DNA from: KBS-83 sp051025295
Lineage (GTDB): Bacteria; Acidobacteriota; Terriglobia; Terriglobales; Acidobacteriaceae
Reading direction: 5' to 3' (one strand)
Length of the DNA stretch: 64,000 bases
Assembly (NCBI GenBank): GCA_051025295.1
Contig: JBMGJV010000004.1
Position 1 is the stretch's first letter. Each line of letters starts with the position of its first letter. The position numbers and the translations under genes are program-made. Below the pieces are notes generated by a model that was not told the origin of the DNA, ran no database searches, and was given only the letters and a program-made list of their open reading frames with translations. Below are positions 37,589-46,687 of the stretch, piece after piece.

Positions 37589-38347
37589 ATGGCGGCCGAG
37601 ACGATGACAGCAGTGGACCCGACGAACCCGGCAGCAACACCGCGCGGCGACGTGATCGTGGTCGAGGACCTGTGGAAGACCTACGACATGGGCTCCGAGC
37701 AGCAGGTGCACGCACTCAGGGGTGTGAGCCTGCGTATTCAGCACAACGAGTACGTCGCTATCATGGGCCCCTCGGGATCAGGCAAGTCGACACTCATGAA
37801 CCTGATCGGCTGCCTGGATTCGCCCAGCCGCGGCGCCTACACATTGAACGGCCACCGCGTCAGTGAGTTGAATGACGACGAGCTGGCCCGCATCCGCAAT
37901 CGCGAGATCGGCTTTGTCTTCCAGACCTTCAACCTGCTGGCGCGTGCCAGCGCGCTGCACAACGTCGAGCTGCCGCTGATCTATAACGGCACCCCGGCCG
38001 ATGAGCGCATTGAGCGGGCCAAGGGCGCACTGCGCGCCGTCAATCTTGAAGAGCGCATGAACCACAAGCCCAACGAGCTCTCCGGCGGTCAGCGGCAGCG
38101 CGTCGCGATTGCCCGCGCGCTGATCAACCGGCCCTCCATCATCCTGGCCGACGAGCCCACCGGTAATCTCGACTCGAAGACCGGCGAAGAGATCATGGCC
38201 TTGTTCGACGAGTTGCACAAAGGCGGCAACACGATCGTGCTGGTCACACACGAGCCCGACATTGCCGAGTTCGCGCATCGCATCGTGCACATCCGCGACG
38301 GCGAGATCGCGAGCGATGTGCAATCCTCGCGCGTACGCCACGTCTGA
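37589..38347 (+). CDS. MacB/LolD-type ABC transporter ATP-binding subunit
   Basis: A 252-residue cytoplasmic ATPase with Walker A GPSGSGKST (about residue 69), Q-loop FVFQTFNLL, signature LSGGQRQRVAIARAL, Walker B IILADEPTGNLDSKTG, and the H-loop in VLVTHEP. The closest family is the MacB/LolD/FtsE group. The ATG has GAAGGAG just upstream (37578-37584). It pairs with the adaptor at 36190-37569. The expected FtsX/MacB-like permease is not next to it; the only such permease in the window is the partial gene at the right edge on the other strand. Confidence 0.9.
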   Translation: MAAETMTAVDPTNPAATPRGDVIVVEDLWKTYDMGSEQQVHALRGVSLRIQHNEYVAIMGPSGSGKSTLMNLIGCLDSPSRGAYTLNGHRVSELNDDELARIRNREIGFVFQTFNLLARASALHNVELPLIYNGTPADERIERAKGALRAVNLEERMNHKPNELSGGQRQRVAIARALINRPSIILADEPTGNLDSKTGEEIMALFDELHKGGNTIVLVTHEPDIAEFAHRIVHIRDGEIASDVQSSRVRHV

Positions 38348-38399
38348 CGCAGGCGCGCTGGTCACCCCGGCGCGAAGCCGTTATTGTGGGGGCAGCCTC

Positions 38400-40241
38400 A
38401 TGACACTGTCCCTTCTTCGCCTATCCTCCACCGCGCTGGCTGCCTGCCTCGTGGTTCCGTATGCTTCGCGCGCCCAGTCCCCGGCCCCGGCCGCAGCGCA
38501 GACCGCTCCTGCCGCACAGACCGGCACTGCAAGTTCGCCGGCAGCACGTGAGAAGGCGCTGAACGCCATCTTCGCCGCGTACTGGGAGCAGCGGCTCAAA
38601 GACGAGCCGGAGATGGCTTCCCTGCTCGGCGACAAGCGCTACGACGACCAGCTCTCGGACTATTCGGTCGCTGCCTACAATGCGCAGCTCGAGCGCGGCC
38701 GCCAGTTCCTGGAACAGCTCGGCGCCGTTCCGGACGGTCAACTGCCCGAGCAGGTCGAGCTCAGCAAGGACCTGCTGGTGCGCACACTGATCGAGCAGCA
38801 GGAGGGCGCGCGGTTCAAGCCGTGGGAGATGCCGGTGAACCAGTTCAGCGGTCTGCACCTGATGCTGCCGCAACTGGTGCCGCAACTGCTGTTCGATTCG
38901 GCCGAAGACTACGATCACTACATCGCGCGCCTGCGCAAGATGCCGGCCGCCTTCCAGCAGATCACCGACAACATGATGACGGGCATGGACGACAACCGCA
39001 CGCCGCCCAGGTATCTGCTGGAGAAGGTGCTGGTGCAGGTGCAGGCCCTTGCTGCCAACAAGCCCGAGACTTCGCCCTTCGCGCTACCGCTCACCAAGTT
39101 CCCAAAGTCGATTCCCGCGGCGCAGCAGGATCAGATCCGTCAGCAGGTGCTCGACGTGGTCGCGAAGCAGGTGCTGCCGGCGTATGCGCGGTTCGCACGC
39201 TTCCTCGCCGCGCAATATGTGCCGCACGGGCGCACAGATCCCGGCATCTGGTCGCTGCCGGACGGCCCTGCCTACTACAAGTACGTCGTCCGCCGCAGCA
39301 CGACCACCGACCTGACACCGGAGCAGATCCACGCCATCGGCGAGCAGCAGCTCGTCGCCGACGAGACGGAGATGACGGCCATCGCGAAGCGGCTCGGCTT
39401 CGCCGACCTGAAGGCGATGCGCGCGTCTATTCCGGGCAATCCTAAGCTGCATGCGACATCGGCCGATGCGCTGATCGCGGTGTACCGTGGCTATCTCGAC
39501 GGCATGCAGCCCAAGCTGCCGACGCTGTTCGGGCGTCTGCCGAAGGCGCCGCTCGATATCCAGGCCGTGCCGGCATTCATGGAGAAGGACCAGGCCCCGG
39601 CGTACTACGAGTCGGGCACGCCCGATGGACGGCGGCCGGGCACCTTCTTCGTCAACACCTACGATGTGACACACCGCGCGCTGACGACGGCAGAGACAGT
39701 TGCCTATCACGAGGGGCTTCCCGGACATCACCTGCAGATCTCCATCGCGCAGGAGCTGGCCGGGATTCCGGAGTTCCGGAAGCACAACTACTACACGGCG
39801 TACACCGAGGGCTGGGGGCTCTATGCCGAGCACCTGGGCAAGGACGCGGGGTTCTTCACCGATCCGTACAGCGACTATGGGCGGCTGGAAGCCGATGCGT
39901 GGCGGTGCATTCGATTGGTGGTGGACACGGGTGTGCATCAGCAGCACTGGACGCGGCAGCAGATGGTGGACTACTTCCACGAGCACTCGGCGATCGACGA
40001 GCCGAGCGTGCAGGCGGAGGTGGATCGCTACATTGCATGGCCCGCGCAGGCGCTGGGCTACAAGGTGGGGCAGATGAAGTTCCTGGTGTTGCGGGCGCGG
40101 GCGCAGAAGGCACTCGGACCGCGGTTCGACATTCGCCAGTTCCACGACTTGGTGCTCGATTCCGGCGCGCTGCCGCTGGATGTTCTGGACGCGCGCGTGA
40201 ACGCGTGGATTGCGTCGCAACAGCAAGGCAAGGCACAGTAG
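38400..40241 (+). CDS. DUF885-family exported peptidase-like protein
   Basis: A ~613-residue protein with a signal peptide (LRLSSTALAACLVVPYASRAQ) and the DUF885 features: an N-terminal helical region (YWEQRLKDEPEMASLLGDKRYDD), a middle segment ending GTFFVNTYD, and the putative metal site AYHEGLPGHHLQ with the downstream EGWGLYAEHL segment. DUF885 proteins are predicted metallopeptidases; the substrate is not known. The ATG at 38400 is 53 bases after the ATPase gene stop. proC follows after 4 bases, so they may be co-transcribed. Confidence 0.83.
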   Translation: MTLSLLRLSSTALAACLVVPYASRAQSPAPAAAQTAPAAQTGTASSPAAREKALNAIFAAYWEQRLKDEPEMASLLGDKRYDDQLSDYSVAAYNAQLERGRQFLEQLGAVPDGQLPEQVELSKDLLVRTLIEQQEGARFKPWEMPVNQFSGLHLMLPQLVPQLLFDSAEDYDHYIARLRKMPAAFQQITDNMMTGMDDNRTPPRYLLEKVLVQVQALAANKPETSPFALPLTKFPKSIPAAQQDQIRQQVLDVVAKQVLPAYARFARFLAAQYVPHGRTDPGIWSLPDGPAYYKYVVRRSTTTDLTPEQIHAIGEQQLVADETEMTAIAKRLGFADLKAMRASIPGNPKLHATSADALIAVYRGYLDGMQPKLPTLFGRLPKAPLDIQAVPAFMEKDQAPAYYESGTPDGRRPGTFFVNTYDVTHRALTTAETVAYHEGLPGHHLQISIAQELAGIPEFRKHNYYTAYTEGWGLYAEHLGKDAGFFTDPYSDYGRLEADAWRCIRLVVDTGVHQQHWTRQQMVDYFHEHSAIDEPSVQAEVDRYIAWPAQALGYKVGQMKFLVLRARAQKALGPRFDIRQFHDLVLDSGALPLDVLDARVNAWIASQQQGKAQ

Positions 40242-40245
40242 CAGG

Positions 40246-41130
40246 ATGACGACGCACGCGACGCAGAAGGCAGCCGAGCCGATCACGACCACCAGCAGCA
40301 GCCATGGCGCGAGCCCCGCAGGCAAGCGCATCGCGATGCTGGGCGCAGGCAAGATGGGCTCGATCCTGATCGAAGGGCTGTTGCGCAGCGGTCGCATCGA
40401 GGCGTCGCAGATCACGGCGACGGTTCAGCATGAGAACCGCGCGTCGGCGCTGGCCGAGCGGCTGAAGATCCATGCGACGACCGACAACGTTGCTGCGGTG
40501 CGTGATGCGGACCTGGTCTTCATCGGCGTGAAGCCGTTCACGGTGATCGATGTTGTGAAGCAGATCCGGCCGGTGCTGACGGCGGAAAAGCTGGTGATCT
40601 CGTTCGCGGCTTCGGTGAAGACACGCGCGATCGAAGATGCGACCGAGCTGCTCGGCATGCCGGTGGTGCGGGCGATGCCGAACACACCAGCCACCCTGGG
40701 CGCGGGCATGACGGCACTCGCCGGCGGCCGCTTCGCGACGGCACACCACCTGGCGCTCGCGGCGTCCCTGTTCGAGAGCGTCGGGCGCACGGTGCAGGTG
40801 GATGAGAAGCACCTGGACGCGGTTACCGGACTGTCCGGCTCGGGGCCGGCATTCATCTACATCATCCTCGAGGCGCTGGCCGAGGCGGGCGTCAAGGTGG
40901 GACTGCCGCGCGACACGGCGACGTTGCTGGCCGCGCAGACGACGTACGGCGCGGCGCGGATGGTGCTTGAGACGGGAGAGCATCCGGCGCTGCTGAAGGA
41001 CGCGGTGACGACGCCCGCCGGCTGCACGGCGGATGGACTACTGGAGCTCGAAGAAGGCGGCCTTCGCGTAACGCTGATCAAAGCGGTGATGCGGGCGACG
41101 GAGCGGGCGCGGCAATTGGCGGGCGGCTGA
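40246..41130 (+). CDS. proC: Pyrroline-5-carboxylate reductase
   Basis: A 294-residue enzyme that reduces pyrroline-5-carboxylate to L-proline with NAD(P)H. The Rossmann motif IAMLGAGKMGSILIEGLL lies after a ~28-residue low-complexity N-terminus (Ala/Thr/Ser-rich), and the C-terminal dimerisation region carries the ProC signature in AVTGLSGSGPAFIYIILEAL, TLLAAQTTYGAARMVLE and TTPAGCTADGLLELEEGGL. The start was taken as the ATG at 40246, 4 bases after the DUF885 stop; the extended N-terminus is unusual but in frame. The cytoplasmic role in proline synthesis is clear. Confidence 0.93.
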   Translation: MTTHATQKAAEPITTTSSSHGASPAGKRIAMLGAGKMGSILIEGLLRSGRIEASQITATVQHENRASALAERLKIHATTDNVAAVRDADLVFIGVKPFTVIDVVKQIRPVLTAEKLVISFAASVKTRAIEDATELLGMPVVRAMPNTPATLGAGMTALAGGRFATAHHLALAASLFESVGRTVQVDEKHLDAVTGLSGSGPAFIYIILEALAEAGVKVGLPRDTATLLAAQTTYGAARMVLETGEHPALLKDAVTTPAGCTADGLLELEEGGLRVTLIKAVMRATERARQLAGG

Positions 41131-41186
41131 TCGCGTATCTGGTCGCACCGTTCGCTTCGCGACGGATGCTGCTACACTTCAGAGCC

Positions 41187-41699
41187 ATGAAGCTGGGAGT
41201 TTGCATGCTCCTTTGCGTTCTGACGGCACTCAGTCAGCCGGGAAATCAGAACGGCTCAGCGGCGTCCCCTGCTTCTACGAGGCAGGCGACGATCCGGCTA
41301 CGCGGTACTGAAGCTCTGAGACGGGAACAAGCTCGCAGCAAAACAGATCTTTGCGCCGCGGTGCAGGCTGGTGGAAGTGCCGCGATAGGCCGCTGTCTGA
41401 TTGCGGAATTCAAGACGACAGAGCGGGAATATCTCACCTACGTCCGCTGTATCGGCGCACTGCTGCGGCCCCTAGTGTCGAGGCATTCTGGAACAAGTCC
41501 GTCCGATGGTCCGCAACGCCTCCCTTTCGATGCAGCCGAAGATACTTGGCGCACGTACCGCGACCAGAGCTGTACCTCCATGGCGACCCAGTGGGAAGGC
41601 GGCAATCAAGCTCCGATCGCGTACGCAAACTGCCGCCTCACCCTGACTTGGAATCACTTGAATGAGCTGGCCGACCTCTACGCAGACCTCTGGCACTAG
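41187..41699 (+). CDS. Small exported LprI-like (DUF1311) protein
   Basis: A ~170-residue protein with a short signal-like N-terminus (MKLGVCMLLCVLTALSQ). The C-terminal half has the LprI/DUF1311 pattern: FDAAEDTWRTYRDQSCTSMA, a Gly-rich middle, then YANCRLTLTWNHLNELADLY, with several conserved Cys and Trp residues. Characterised members of this family bind lysozyme, so a role in protecting the cell wall is possible, but this protein was not matched to one of them. The ATG at 41187 gives the better signal; 41166 is an alternative. Confidence 0.65.
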   Translation: MKLGVCMLLCVLTALSQPGNQNGSAASPASTRQATIRLRGTEALRREQARSKTDLCAAVQAGGSAAIGRCLIAEFKTTEREYLTYVRCIGALLRPLVSRHSGTSPSDGPQRLPFDAAEDTWRTYRDQSCTSMATQWEGGNQAPIAYANCRLTLTWNHLNELADLYADLWH

Positions 41700-41822
41700 C
41701 CAGATGCTGGAGCCTCACGGAAACGGCTGGCCAGTAATCCCTCCTTTTCGCGCGGCGGTAGGCTGCTTTCCCGGTCGAGGCGTGCGCGTGCGACGCGACT
41801 TAGAATTGGGGGAGAGGGATCG

Positions 41823-42860
41823 ATGGCGACGGCGGGCTCAGTAGCGGCGACGACTCCGGGCAGTGCGGTGCGGGCGCCGTGGCTGCCGCGGTTTGCGTGG
41901 GCGGTGGTGGTCTACAACGTGCTCGTGATCCTGTGGGGCGCGGTGGTGCGCGGCACGGGGTCGGGCGCGGGCTGTGGCGATCACTGGCCGCTGTGCAACG
42001 GGCAGGTGGTGCCGCTGAACCCGAAGATCGCGACGGTGATCGAGTTCACGCACCGCATGATGAGCGGCGGCACGCTGCTGCTGATCGTGGCGCTCACGTT
42101 GCTGGTCTTTCGGAGCACCGTGCAGCGGCACCTGGCGCGCGTCTTCGCGATAGCCGGACTGCTGCTAACGCTGAACGAGGCGCTGCTCGGCGCGCTGCTG
42201 GTGAAGCTGGGGCTTACCGCGCAGAGCACGTCACCGCTGCGGCCGCCGATGTTGGCGCTGCACCTGTCGAACACGCTGCTGCTGATGGCGGCACTGGCGC
42301 TGACGGCGCACTTCCTGGGCCGGCGCGCGGCGTATCAGCGTGGTGAAGTTACGTTCAAGCATCGCGTGCCGGCGGTGATCGGCCTGTTGTCGGCGATGGT
42401 GATCGGGGTGACGGGATCGCTGGCCGCACTGGGCGACACGCTGTTTCCGGCTGCATCGCTGCGGGCGGCGTTTGCGCAGGACTTCTCGGCCACGTCACAG
42501 TGGCTGATCCGTTTACGCGTCCTGCATCCGCTGAGCGCCGTGATCGCGGGCGGGTTCCTGCTGTGGCTGCTATGGCGGTCGGTCTTCTCGCAATCCGAGT
42601 CCGTGCAATCCGGCTCAGCGCCGTCAGGGTCAGCGCAATCAAGGGCAGCGGGCGGCGTGAACGAAAGCCAGCGGCGGCTGGGTTTGTGGCTGGCGGGGCT
42701 GCTGGTGTTCCAGTTCGCGCTGGGCGTGCTCGATGTGCTGCTGCGCGCACCGGTGTGGATGCAAGTGATGCACCTTGCGGGCGCGGATGCGTTCTGGTGT
42801 GTGCTGGTGGTGGTGACGGCGCGAGTGACGCTGGTGGAAGCACCTGTTCGCTCGCGCTAA
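41823..42860 (+). CDS. ctaA: Heme A synthase (CtaA/COX15 family)
   Basis: A 345-residue membrane protein with about eight helices and the CtaA motifs: GAVVRGTGSGAGCGDHWPLC with its paired Cys, FTHRMMSGGTLLL with a conserved His, LALHLSNTLLLM, and the last-helix region VMHLAGADAFWCVLVVV. It converts heme O to heme A for cytochrome aa3 oxidase. A short Ser/Gln/Ala-rich repeat (SVQSGSAPSGSAQS, about residues 260-274) sits in a loop between helices and is not part of the core fold. The gene stands alone between the LprI-like gene and the GH42 region. Confidence 0.88.
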   Translation: MATAGSVAATTPGSAVRAPWLPRFAWAVVVYNVLVILWGAVVRGTGSGAGCGDHWPLCNGQVVPLNPKIATVIEFTHRMMSGGTLLLIVALTLLVFRSTVQRHLARVFAIAGLLLTLNEALLGALLVKLGLTAQSTSPLRPPMLALHLSNTLLLMAALALTAHFLGRRAAYQRGEVTFKHRVPAVIGLLSAMVIGVTGSLAALGDTLFPAASLRAAFAQDFSATSQWLIRLRVLHPLSAVIAGGFLLWLLWRSVFSQSESVQSGSAPSGSAQSRAAGGVNESQRRLGLWLAGLLVFQFALGVLDVLLRAPVWMQVMHLAGADAFWCVLVVVTARVTLVEAPVRSR

Positions 42861-43167
42861 GTTCGGGTTCGCTCGGGGAGTGTGGCGAGCAGTCGATGCG
42901 ATTTACCAGTGCTGCTGTGGATGATCAGTTTCGGGTTGTGGCAGCATCTGCTTGCTCACCTGACAGGTGTGGTCTACCGGGGTGCATCCGACAGCACGGT
43001 AGCGGATTGACTCGCCATCCTGGCCGTATGCCCTTCGCCGGCAGCGAATCGGAAGACACCGTCAGGATGCGTGCAAACCCAAAGCATCTGCCTTATTTGC
43101 GTTTCCATCCGTCCACTTGAAGGTTTCACGCTGCGTGACCAGTACGTAGCGGGGCGAGGGTGCGGCT
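42861..43167. other. Upstream region of the GH42 gene
   Basis: About 300 bases between ctaA and the GH42 promoter. The only visible structure is a short perfect palindrome (CACCTG-A-CAGGTG at 42957-42969). No gene with a recognisable domain is seen. Confidence 0.4.
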
Positions 43168-43211
43168 TTGACAGCAGAGGGGCGGGGGGCTGTATAAGCG
43201 TAAGCGGTTAC
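43168..43211 (+). promoter_or_regulatory. Predicted promoter and LacI/CcpA-like operator for the GH42 gene
   Basis: TTGACA at 43168-43173 is followed after 19 bases by TATAAG (43193-43198; TGTATA at 43191 gives a 17-base spacing). Immediately after it is GTAAGCGGTTAC (43200-43211), an inverted repeat with one mismatched pair around a central CG. Read on the other strand, TGTAACCGCTTAC fits the LacI-type cre consensus TGWAANCGNTNWCA at 13 of 14 positions. The GH42 ATG lies 29 bases downstream. Confidence 0.6.
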
Positions 43212-43240
43212 ATCGTAGTGAAGAAGGGGGGTTCACCACT

Positions 43241-45361
43241 ATGGCTTTTGGCTTCGTGATGTCCGGTTCGCGTGTGGGTTTGCGGCTGCAGGGAGGCGTG
43301 CTGGCGCTGGCTGCGTGCATGCTGGCGACGCCGCTGAACAGCGCTGCGCAGGCGACGCAGTACAAGGACGCGCCGCCGGTGCTGCTGGGTGCGGCGTGGT
43401 ATCCGGAGCAATGGGACGAGGCGACGTGGGAGCGCGACCTGCAGAGCATGGAGGCGGCGCACATCCACCTGGCGCGGGTGGGTGAGTTTGCCTGGAGCGC
43501 GATGGAGCCGAGCGAGGGCCACTACGACTGGACGTGGCTGGACCACGCGATCGCGATGGCCGCGCAACATCACGTGGTCATCGTGCTGGGCACGCCGACT
43601 GCTGCGCCGCCAGCGTGGCTGACGACGAAGTATCCGGAGACGTTGCGCGTGGATGAAAACGGACGGCGCGACGAGCACGGCAATCGGCAGCAGTTCTCGT
43701 TTGCGAACACGAAGTATCGCCAGCTGGCGCACGGCATTGCCGAGGCGATGGCGGTGCGCTATGGGCACAACCCGAACGTGGTGGGCTGGCAGCTGGACAA
43801 CGAGTATGCGAACGACTCGTTCGGTCCGGAGGCGCGCGCGCAGTGGCATGCGTGGCTGAAGCAGAAGTACGGCACGATCGACCGGCTGAACACGCTGTGG
43901 ACGACGCAGTACTGGAGTCAGACGTACGACAACTTCGACGAGATACCGGCGCGGCACGATGAGGAGAATCCGGCGCTGCTGCTGGATTGGCGGCACTTCG
44001 TGAGCGAGACGTGGAAGAGCTATTCGGAGAACCAGATCAGCGCGATCCGGCCGCATGCGGATCCGCGGCAGTTCATCACGACGAACACGATGGGCTGGTT
44101 CGATGGCTTCGACAGCTACGTGGTGCACAGCGTGCTCGATATAGCGGCGTGGGATGACTATGTCGGCGGTCCGGCGTACGACTGGGCGAACAACGGTGCA
44201 GCGCACGACCTGACGCGCGGCTACAAGCAGAAGAACTTCTGGGTGATGGAGACCGAGCCTGCGTTTGTGAACTGGCGCAAGACGAACAATCCCCTGCCCA
44301 AGGGCCAGGTACGCGAGATGGCGTGGCAGGCCGTGGGGCACGGCGCAGATGCGGTCGAGTACTGGCAATGGCGCAGCGCGCTGAATGGGCAGGAGCAGTA
44401 TCACGGCACGCTCGTGGGGCCGGACGGCAAGCCGGTGCCGGTGTATGCAGAGGTCCAGCAGGTGGGCGCGGAGTTCGAGAAGGCAGGCAAGGCGTTGGCC
44501 GGCACGACGCCGGTGTCGCACGTGGCCGTGCTGCACGACTTCAACAGCCGCTGGGCGATCGACTTTCAGCGGCACGCGGCGAAGTTCGAGCCGGTGGAGG
44601 AGCTTGTCGATTTCTATCGGCCGCTGCGGCAACAGACGGATGGGGTGGATGTGATCTCGCCGACGGCCGACCTGAACCGCTATGCACTGGTTGTGGCGCC
44701 GGCGCTGAACGTGCTGCCACAGGCGACGGCCGATCACCTGATGGCTTATGTGCAGCAAGGCGGTCACCTGGTGCTGGGTCCGCGCAGTGCGATGAAGAAC
44801 GAGTTCGACGCGCTGTGGCCGAACCGGCAGCCGGGACCGCTGCAGATCCTGCTGGGCGGCAAGGTGGAGGAGTTCTACGCGCTGGATGCACCGGTGACGG
44901 TGACGAGTCAGGGTCTGGGCGACGGTACGGGGAACGTGTGGGCCGAACTGCTGGAGCCACTGACGGGGAGCAACCAGGCCGAGGTGGCGGCGCGCTACCA
45001 GCCGAGCTCCGGCAGCGCGGGCTGGCTGGATGGGCAACCGGCGATCCTGACCAAGCAGGTCGGCAAGGGGTCGGTCACGTATGTGGGCTTCTGGCCGGAT
45101 GCGAGGATGCTGGCGTCGTTGTCACAGCATTGGCTGCAGAACGCGAACGTCACGCCGCTGGTGGCGCATGTGCCGGAGGGTGTCGAGGTGTGCGAGCGCG
45201 CGGGCGAGGGAAAGCGTGTGGTGATCGTGATGAACCACACGGAGCAGACGCAGCAGGTGACGCTGCCTGCGGGGATGCGGGATTTGCTGGGGAGTGGCGA
45301 GACGAGCCGGCTGGATCTGGCGCCGCATGGGGTGGCGGTACTGGAGGCGGCTGGGCGCTAG
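43241..45361 (+). CDS. Exported GH42 beta-galactosidase
   Basis: A 706-residue family 42 glycoside hydrolase with a signal-like N-terminus (VLALAACMLATPLNSAAQ). The catalytic barrel has GAAWYPEQWDEATWERDL, the acid/base Glu in VGWQLDNEYAND (near residue 187) and the nucleophile Glu in FWVMETEPAFVNW (near 336-338). The trimerisation-like middle (LLDFYRPLRQQTDGVDVI, VVAPALNVLP) and the C-terminal beta domain (VVIVMNHTEQTQQVTLP) are also as in GH42. It would remove terminal beta-galactose from oligosaccharides. An operator/promoter lies just upstream. The ATG at 43259 is an alternative start. Confidence 0.92.
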   Translation: MAFGFVMSGSRVGLRLQGGVLALAACMLATPLNSAAQATQYKDAPPVLLGAAWYPEQWDEATWERDLQSMEAAHIHLARVGEFAWSAMEPSEGHYDWTWLDHAIAMAAQHHVVIVLGTPTAAPPAWLTTKYPETLRVDENGRRDEHGNRQQFSFANTKYRQLAHGIAEAMAVRYGHNPNVVGWQLDNEYANDSFGPEARAQWHAWLKQKYGTIDRLNTLWTTQYWSQTYDNFDEIPARHDEENPALLLDWRHFVSETWKSYSENQISAIRPHADPRQFITTNTMGWFDGFDSYVVHSVLDIAAWDDYVGGPAYDWANNGAAHDLTRGYKQKNFWVMETEPAFVNWRKTNNPLPKGQVREMAWQAVGHGADAVEYWQWRSALNGQEQYHGTLVGPDGKPVPVYAEVQQVGAEFEKAGKALAGTTPVSHVAVLHDFNSRWAIDFQRHAAKFEPVEELVDFYRPLRQQTDGVDVISPTADLNRYALVVAPALNVLPQATADHLMAYVQQGGHLVLGPRSAMKNEFDALWPNRQPGPLQILLGGKVEEFYALDAPVTVTSQGLGDGTGNVWAELLEPLTGSNQAEVAARYQPSSGSAGWLDGQPAILTKQVGKGSVTYVGFWPDARMLASLSQHWLQNANVTPLVAHVPEGVEVCERAGEGKRVVIVMNHTEQTQQVTLPAGMRDLLGSGETSRLDLAPHGVAVLEAAGR

Positions 45362-45444
45362 CGGCTGCGCGAAGAGGTTCGTTCAGTGCGTATGCATGGG
45401 CGCGAAACTCGGACGAACCGTCTTGCCGGTGTCAGGAACTGATC

Positions 45445-45891
45445 TCAGGAGCTGCTCTCTCGCTTGCTGCTCGTTCGCGGCTTCGGCTTGCCCTTGGGCT
45501 GCAGGTTCAGCTCAACCGCGGCGCGGATGACTTGCTTCAACGCGGCCTCGTTGATTGCCTCGCCTTCGTGGATGTCGATGGCGCGACGAACGTTTCCGTC
45601 GAGGCTGGAGTTGAACAGACGCGAAGGGTCCAGCAGCGAAGCTCCTTTGGCGAAGGTTAACTTGACAACGGATTTATAAGTCTCGCCCGTGCAGACGATG
45701 CCGGCATGCGACCAGACGGGAGTGCCACGCCACTTCCACTCTTCGACGATCTCTGGATCGGCCTCGTGGATGAGTGCGCGGACCTGCGCGAGTGTCTTGC
45801 CGCGCCAGTCGGCGAGTTCCCTGATCTTGGCGTCGATGTTGGCAGAGGCAGATTGGGTTGACGGCTCTGGTGGCTTCATGTGCTGCTCCAA
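45445..45891 (-). CDS. DUF1801 family protein
   Basis: A 148-residue cytoplasmic protein with DUF1801 features: RELADWRGKTLAQVRALIHE, VEEWKWRGTPVWSHAGIVC, SVVKLTFAKGASL and the closing block IDIHEGEAINEAALKQVIRA. The C-terminal tail is Lys/Arg/Ser-rich (PKGKPKPRTSSKRESSS). Members of the family have no firmly established function. It is convergent with the GH42 gene. The ATG at 45879 would shorten it by four residues. Confidence 0.8.
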   Translation of the reverse strand: MEQHMKPPEPSTQSASANIDAKIRELADWRGKTLAQVRALIHEADPEIVEEWKWRGTPVWSHAGIVCTGETYKSVVKLTFAKGASLLDPSRLFNSSLDGNVRRAIDIHEGEAINEAALKQVIRAAVELNLQPKGKPKPRTSSKRESSS

Positions 45892-45952
45892 CCCTTTTTA
45901 CGACGGGCGAGCGATAGTGTACGGCACCCGGAAGATGGTTGTGGAGCTTAGC

Positions 45953-46570
45953 TCACGCCAGCTTTGGGTACAGGTGCTCGATCACCTTGGGGAGGTAGTC
46001 CTTTACGAAGTTTTTCGCGGTGGCGCCCGGGAAGAAATGTGCCGCCTTCTGTTCCAGAACCAGGTTCGCGAGACCGTGGAGGGTCGCCAAGCCACAGAGC
46101 ATGGTGGCGGCGTTGTCGAAGTCCTTCGGGTCTGCGTCTGCCTTGCGCTGGTAGGCGAGGATGGCTCGGCCAAGGCGCAGGCCGGGAGCCTTGCTGGCTG
46201 CGGCGAGCCGCGGGTCGGTGCGATGGACGAGATCGTTGCGAAACATCAGCCGGAAGTGGCCGGGGTAGTGAAGCACGAAGTGGATGAAGGCGAGGCTGAC
46301 GGCGCGCACATCGGCGACAACATCGTCGAGGTGCCCGGCTTGTTCGATGTACTGATCCGCTCGCTGGTAGGCGAGGATGGCAACCTCGGTAAGCAGGCCA
46401 CTGGCACTGCCGAAGTGGTGCGCGGGAGCGGCCGGTGAGACTCCGGCGCGGCGCGCAGCGTTGCGCAGGGAGAAGCCCTCGATGCCGTCTTTCGCGATGA
46501 TCTCATCGGCGGCTTTGATTAGCGCGGTGCGCAGGTCGCCGTGATGGTAGGTGAGTCGTTCTTTGGCCAT
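45953..46570 (-). CDS. TetR-family transcriptional regulator
   Basis: A ~205-residue regulator with an N-terminal TetR helix-turn-helix (YHHGDLRTALIKAADEIIAK, then FSLRNAARRAGVSPAAPAHH) and a C-terminal TetR_C-like helical domain. The ATG at 46570 is preferred over 46615 because it leaves two direct repeats in the intergenic space. It is divergent from the short-chain dehydrogenase gene at 46718, with 147 bases between the starts, which suggests it controls that gene and itself. Confidence 0.85.
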   Translation of the reverse strand: MAKERLTYHHGDLRTALIKAADEIIAKDGIEGFSLRNAARRAGVSPAAPAHHFGSASGLLTEVAILAYQRADQYIEQAGHLDDVVADVRAVSLAFIHFVLHYPGHFRLMFRNDLVHRTDPRLAAASKAPGLRLGRAILAYQRKADADPKDFDNAATMLCGLATLHGLANLVLEQKAAHFFPGATAKNFVKDYLPKVIEHLYPKLA

Positions 46571-46586
46571 TGCCTTGGCAGTCTTG

Positions 46587-46687
46587 ACAGTGTTTAGATT
46601 GGCGAGTATTGTCATGAATAGTTCAGTTGATCTGGCTGCGTGGGACGCTCACGTTCCACAACTTAACAGTGTACAGATTATTGGCGA
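46587..46687. promoter_or_regulatory. Pair of direct repeats in the TetR-SDR intergenic region
   Basis: Two related copies lie between the divergent genes: ACAGTGTTTAGATTGGCGA at 46587-46605 and ACAGTGTACAGATTATTGG with CGA following, at 46666-46687. They share ACAGTGT-N2-AGATT and a TTGGCGA end, but the second has three extra bases before GGCGA. Placement between a regulator and its likely target suggests operator sites. Confidence 0.4.

Noticed and set aside
39084..40415. 443-codon open frame on the minus strand
   Set aside because: Antisense of DUF885/proC; no domain and shadow composition.
42590..42655. Ser/Gln/Ala-rich repeat in ctaA considered as a foreign insertion
   Set aside because: It is in frame, short and in a loop; simple low-complexity expansion explains it.
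42957..42969. Palindrome CACCTG-A-CAGGTG upstream of GH42
   Set aside because: Perfect but short, and about 200 bases from the promoter; chance occurrence is likely and no second copy was noticed.
43208..45037. 609-codon open frame on the minus strand
   Set aside because: Antisense of the GH42 gene; Arg/His/Val-rich shadow with no domain.
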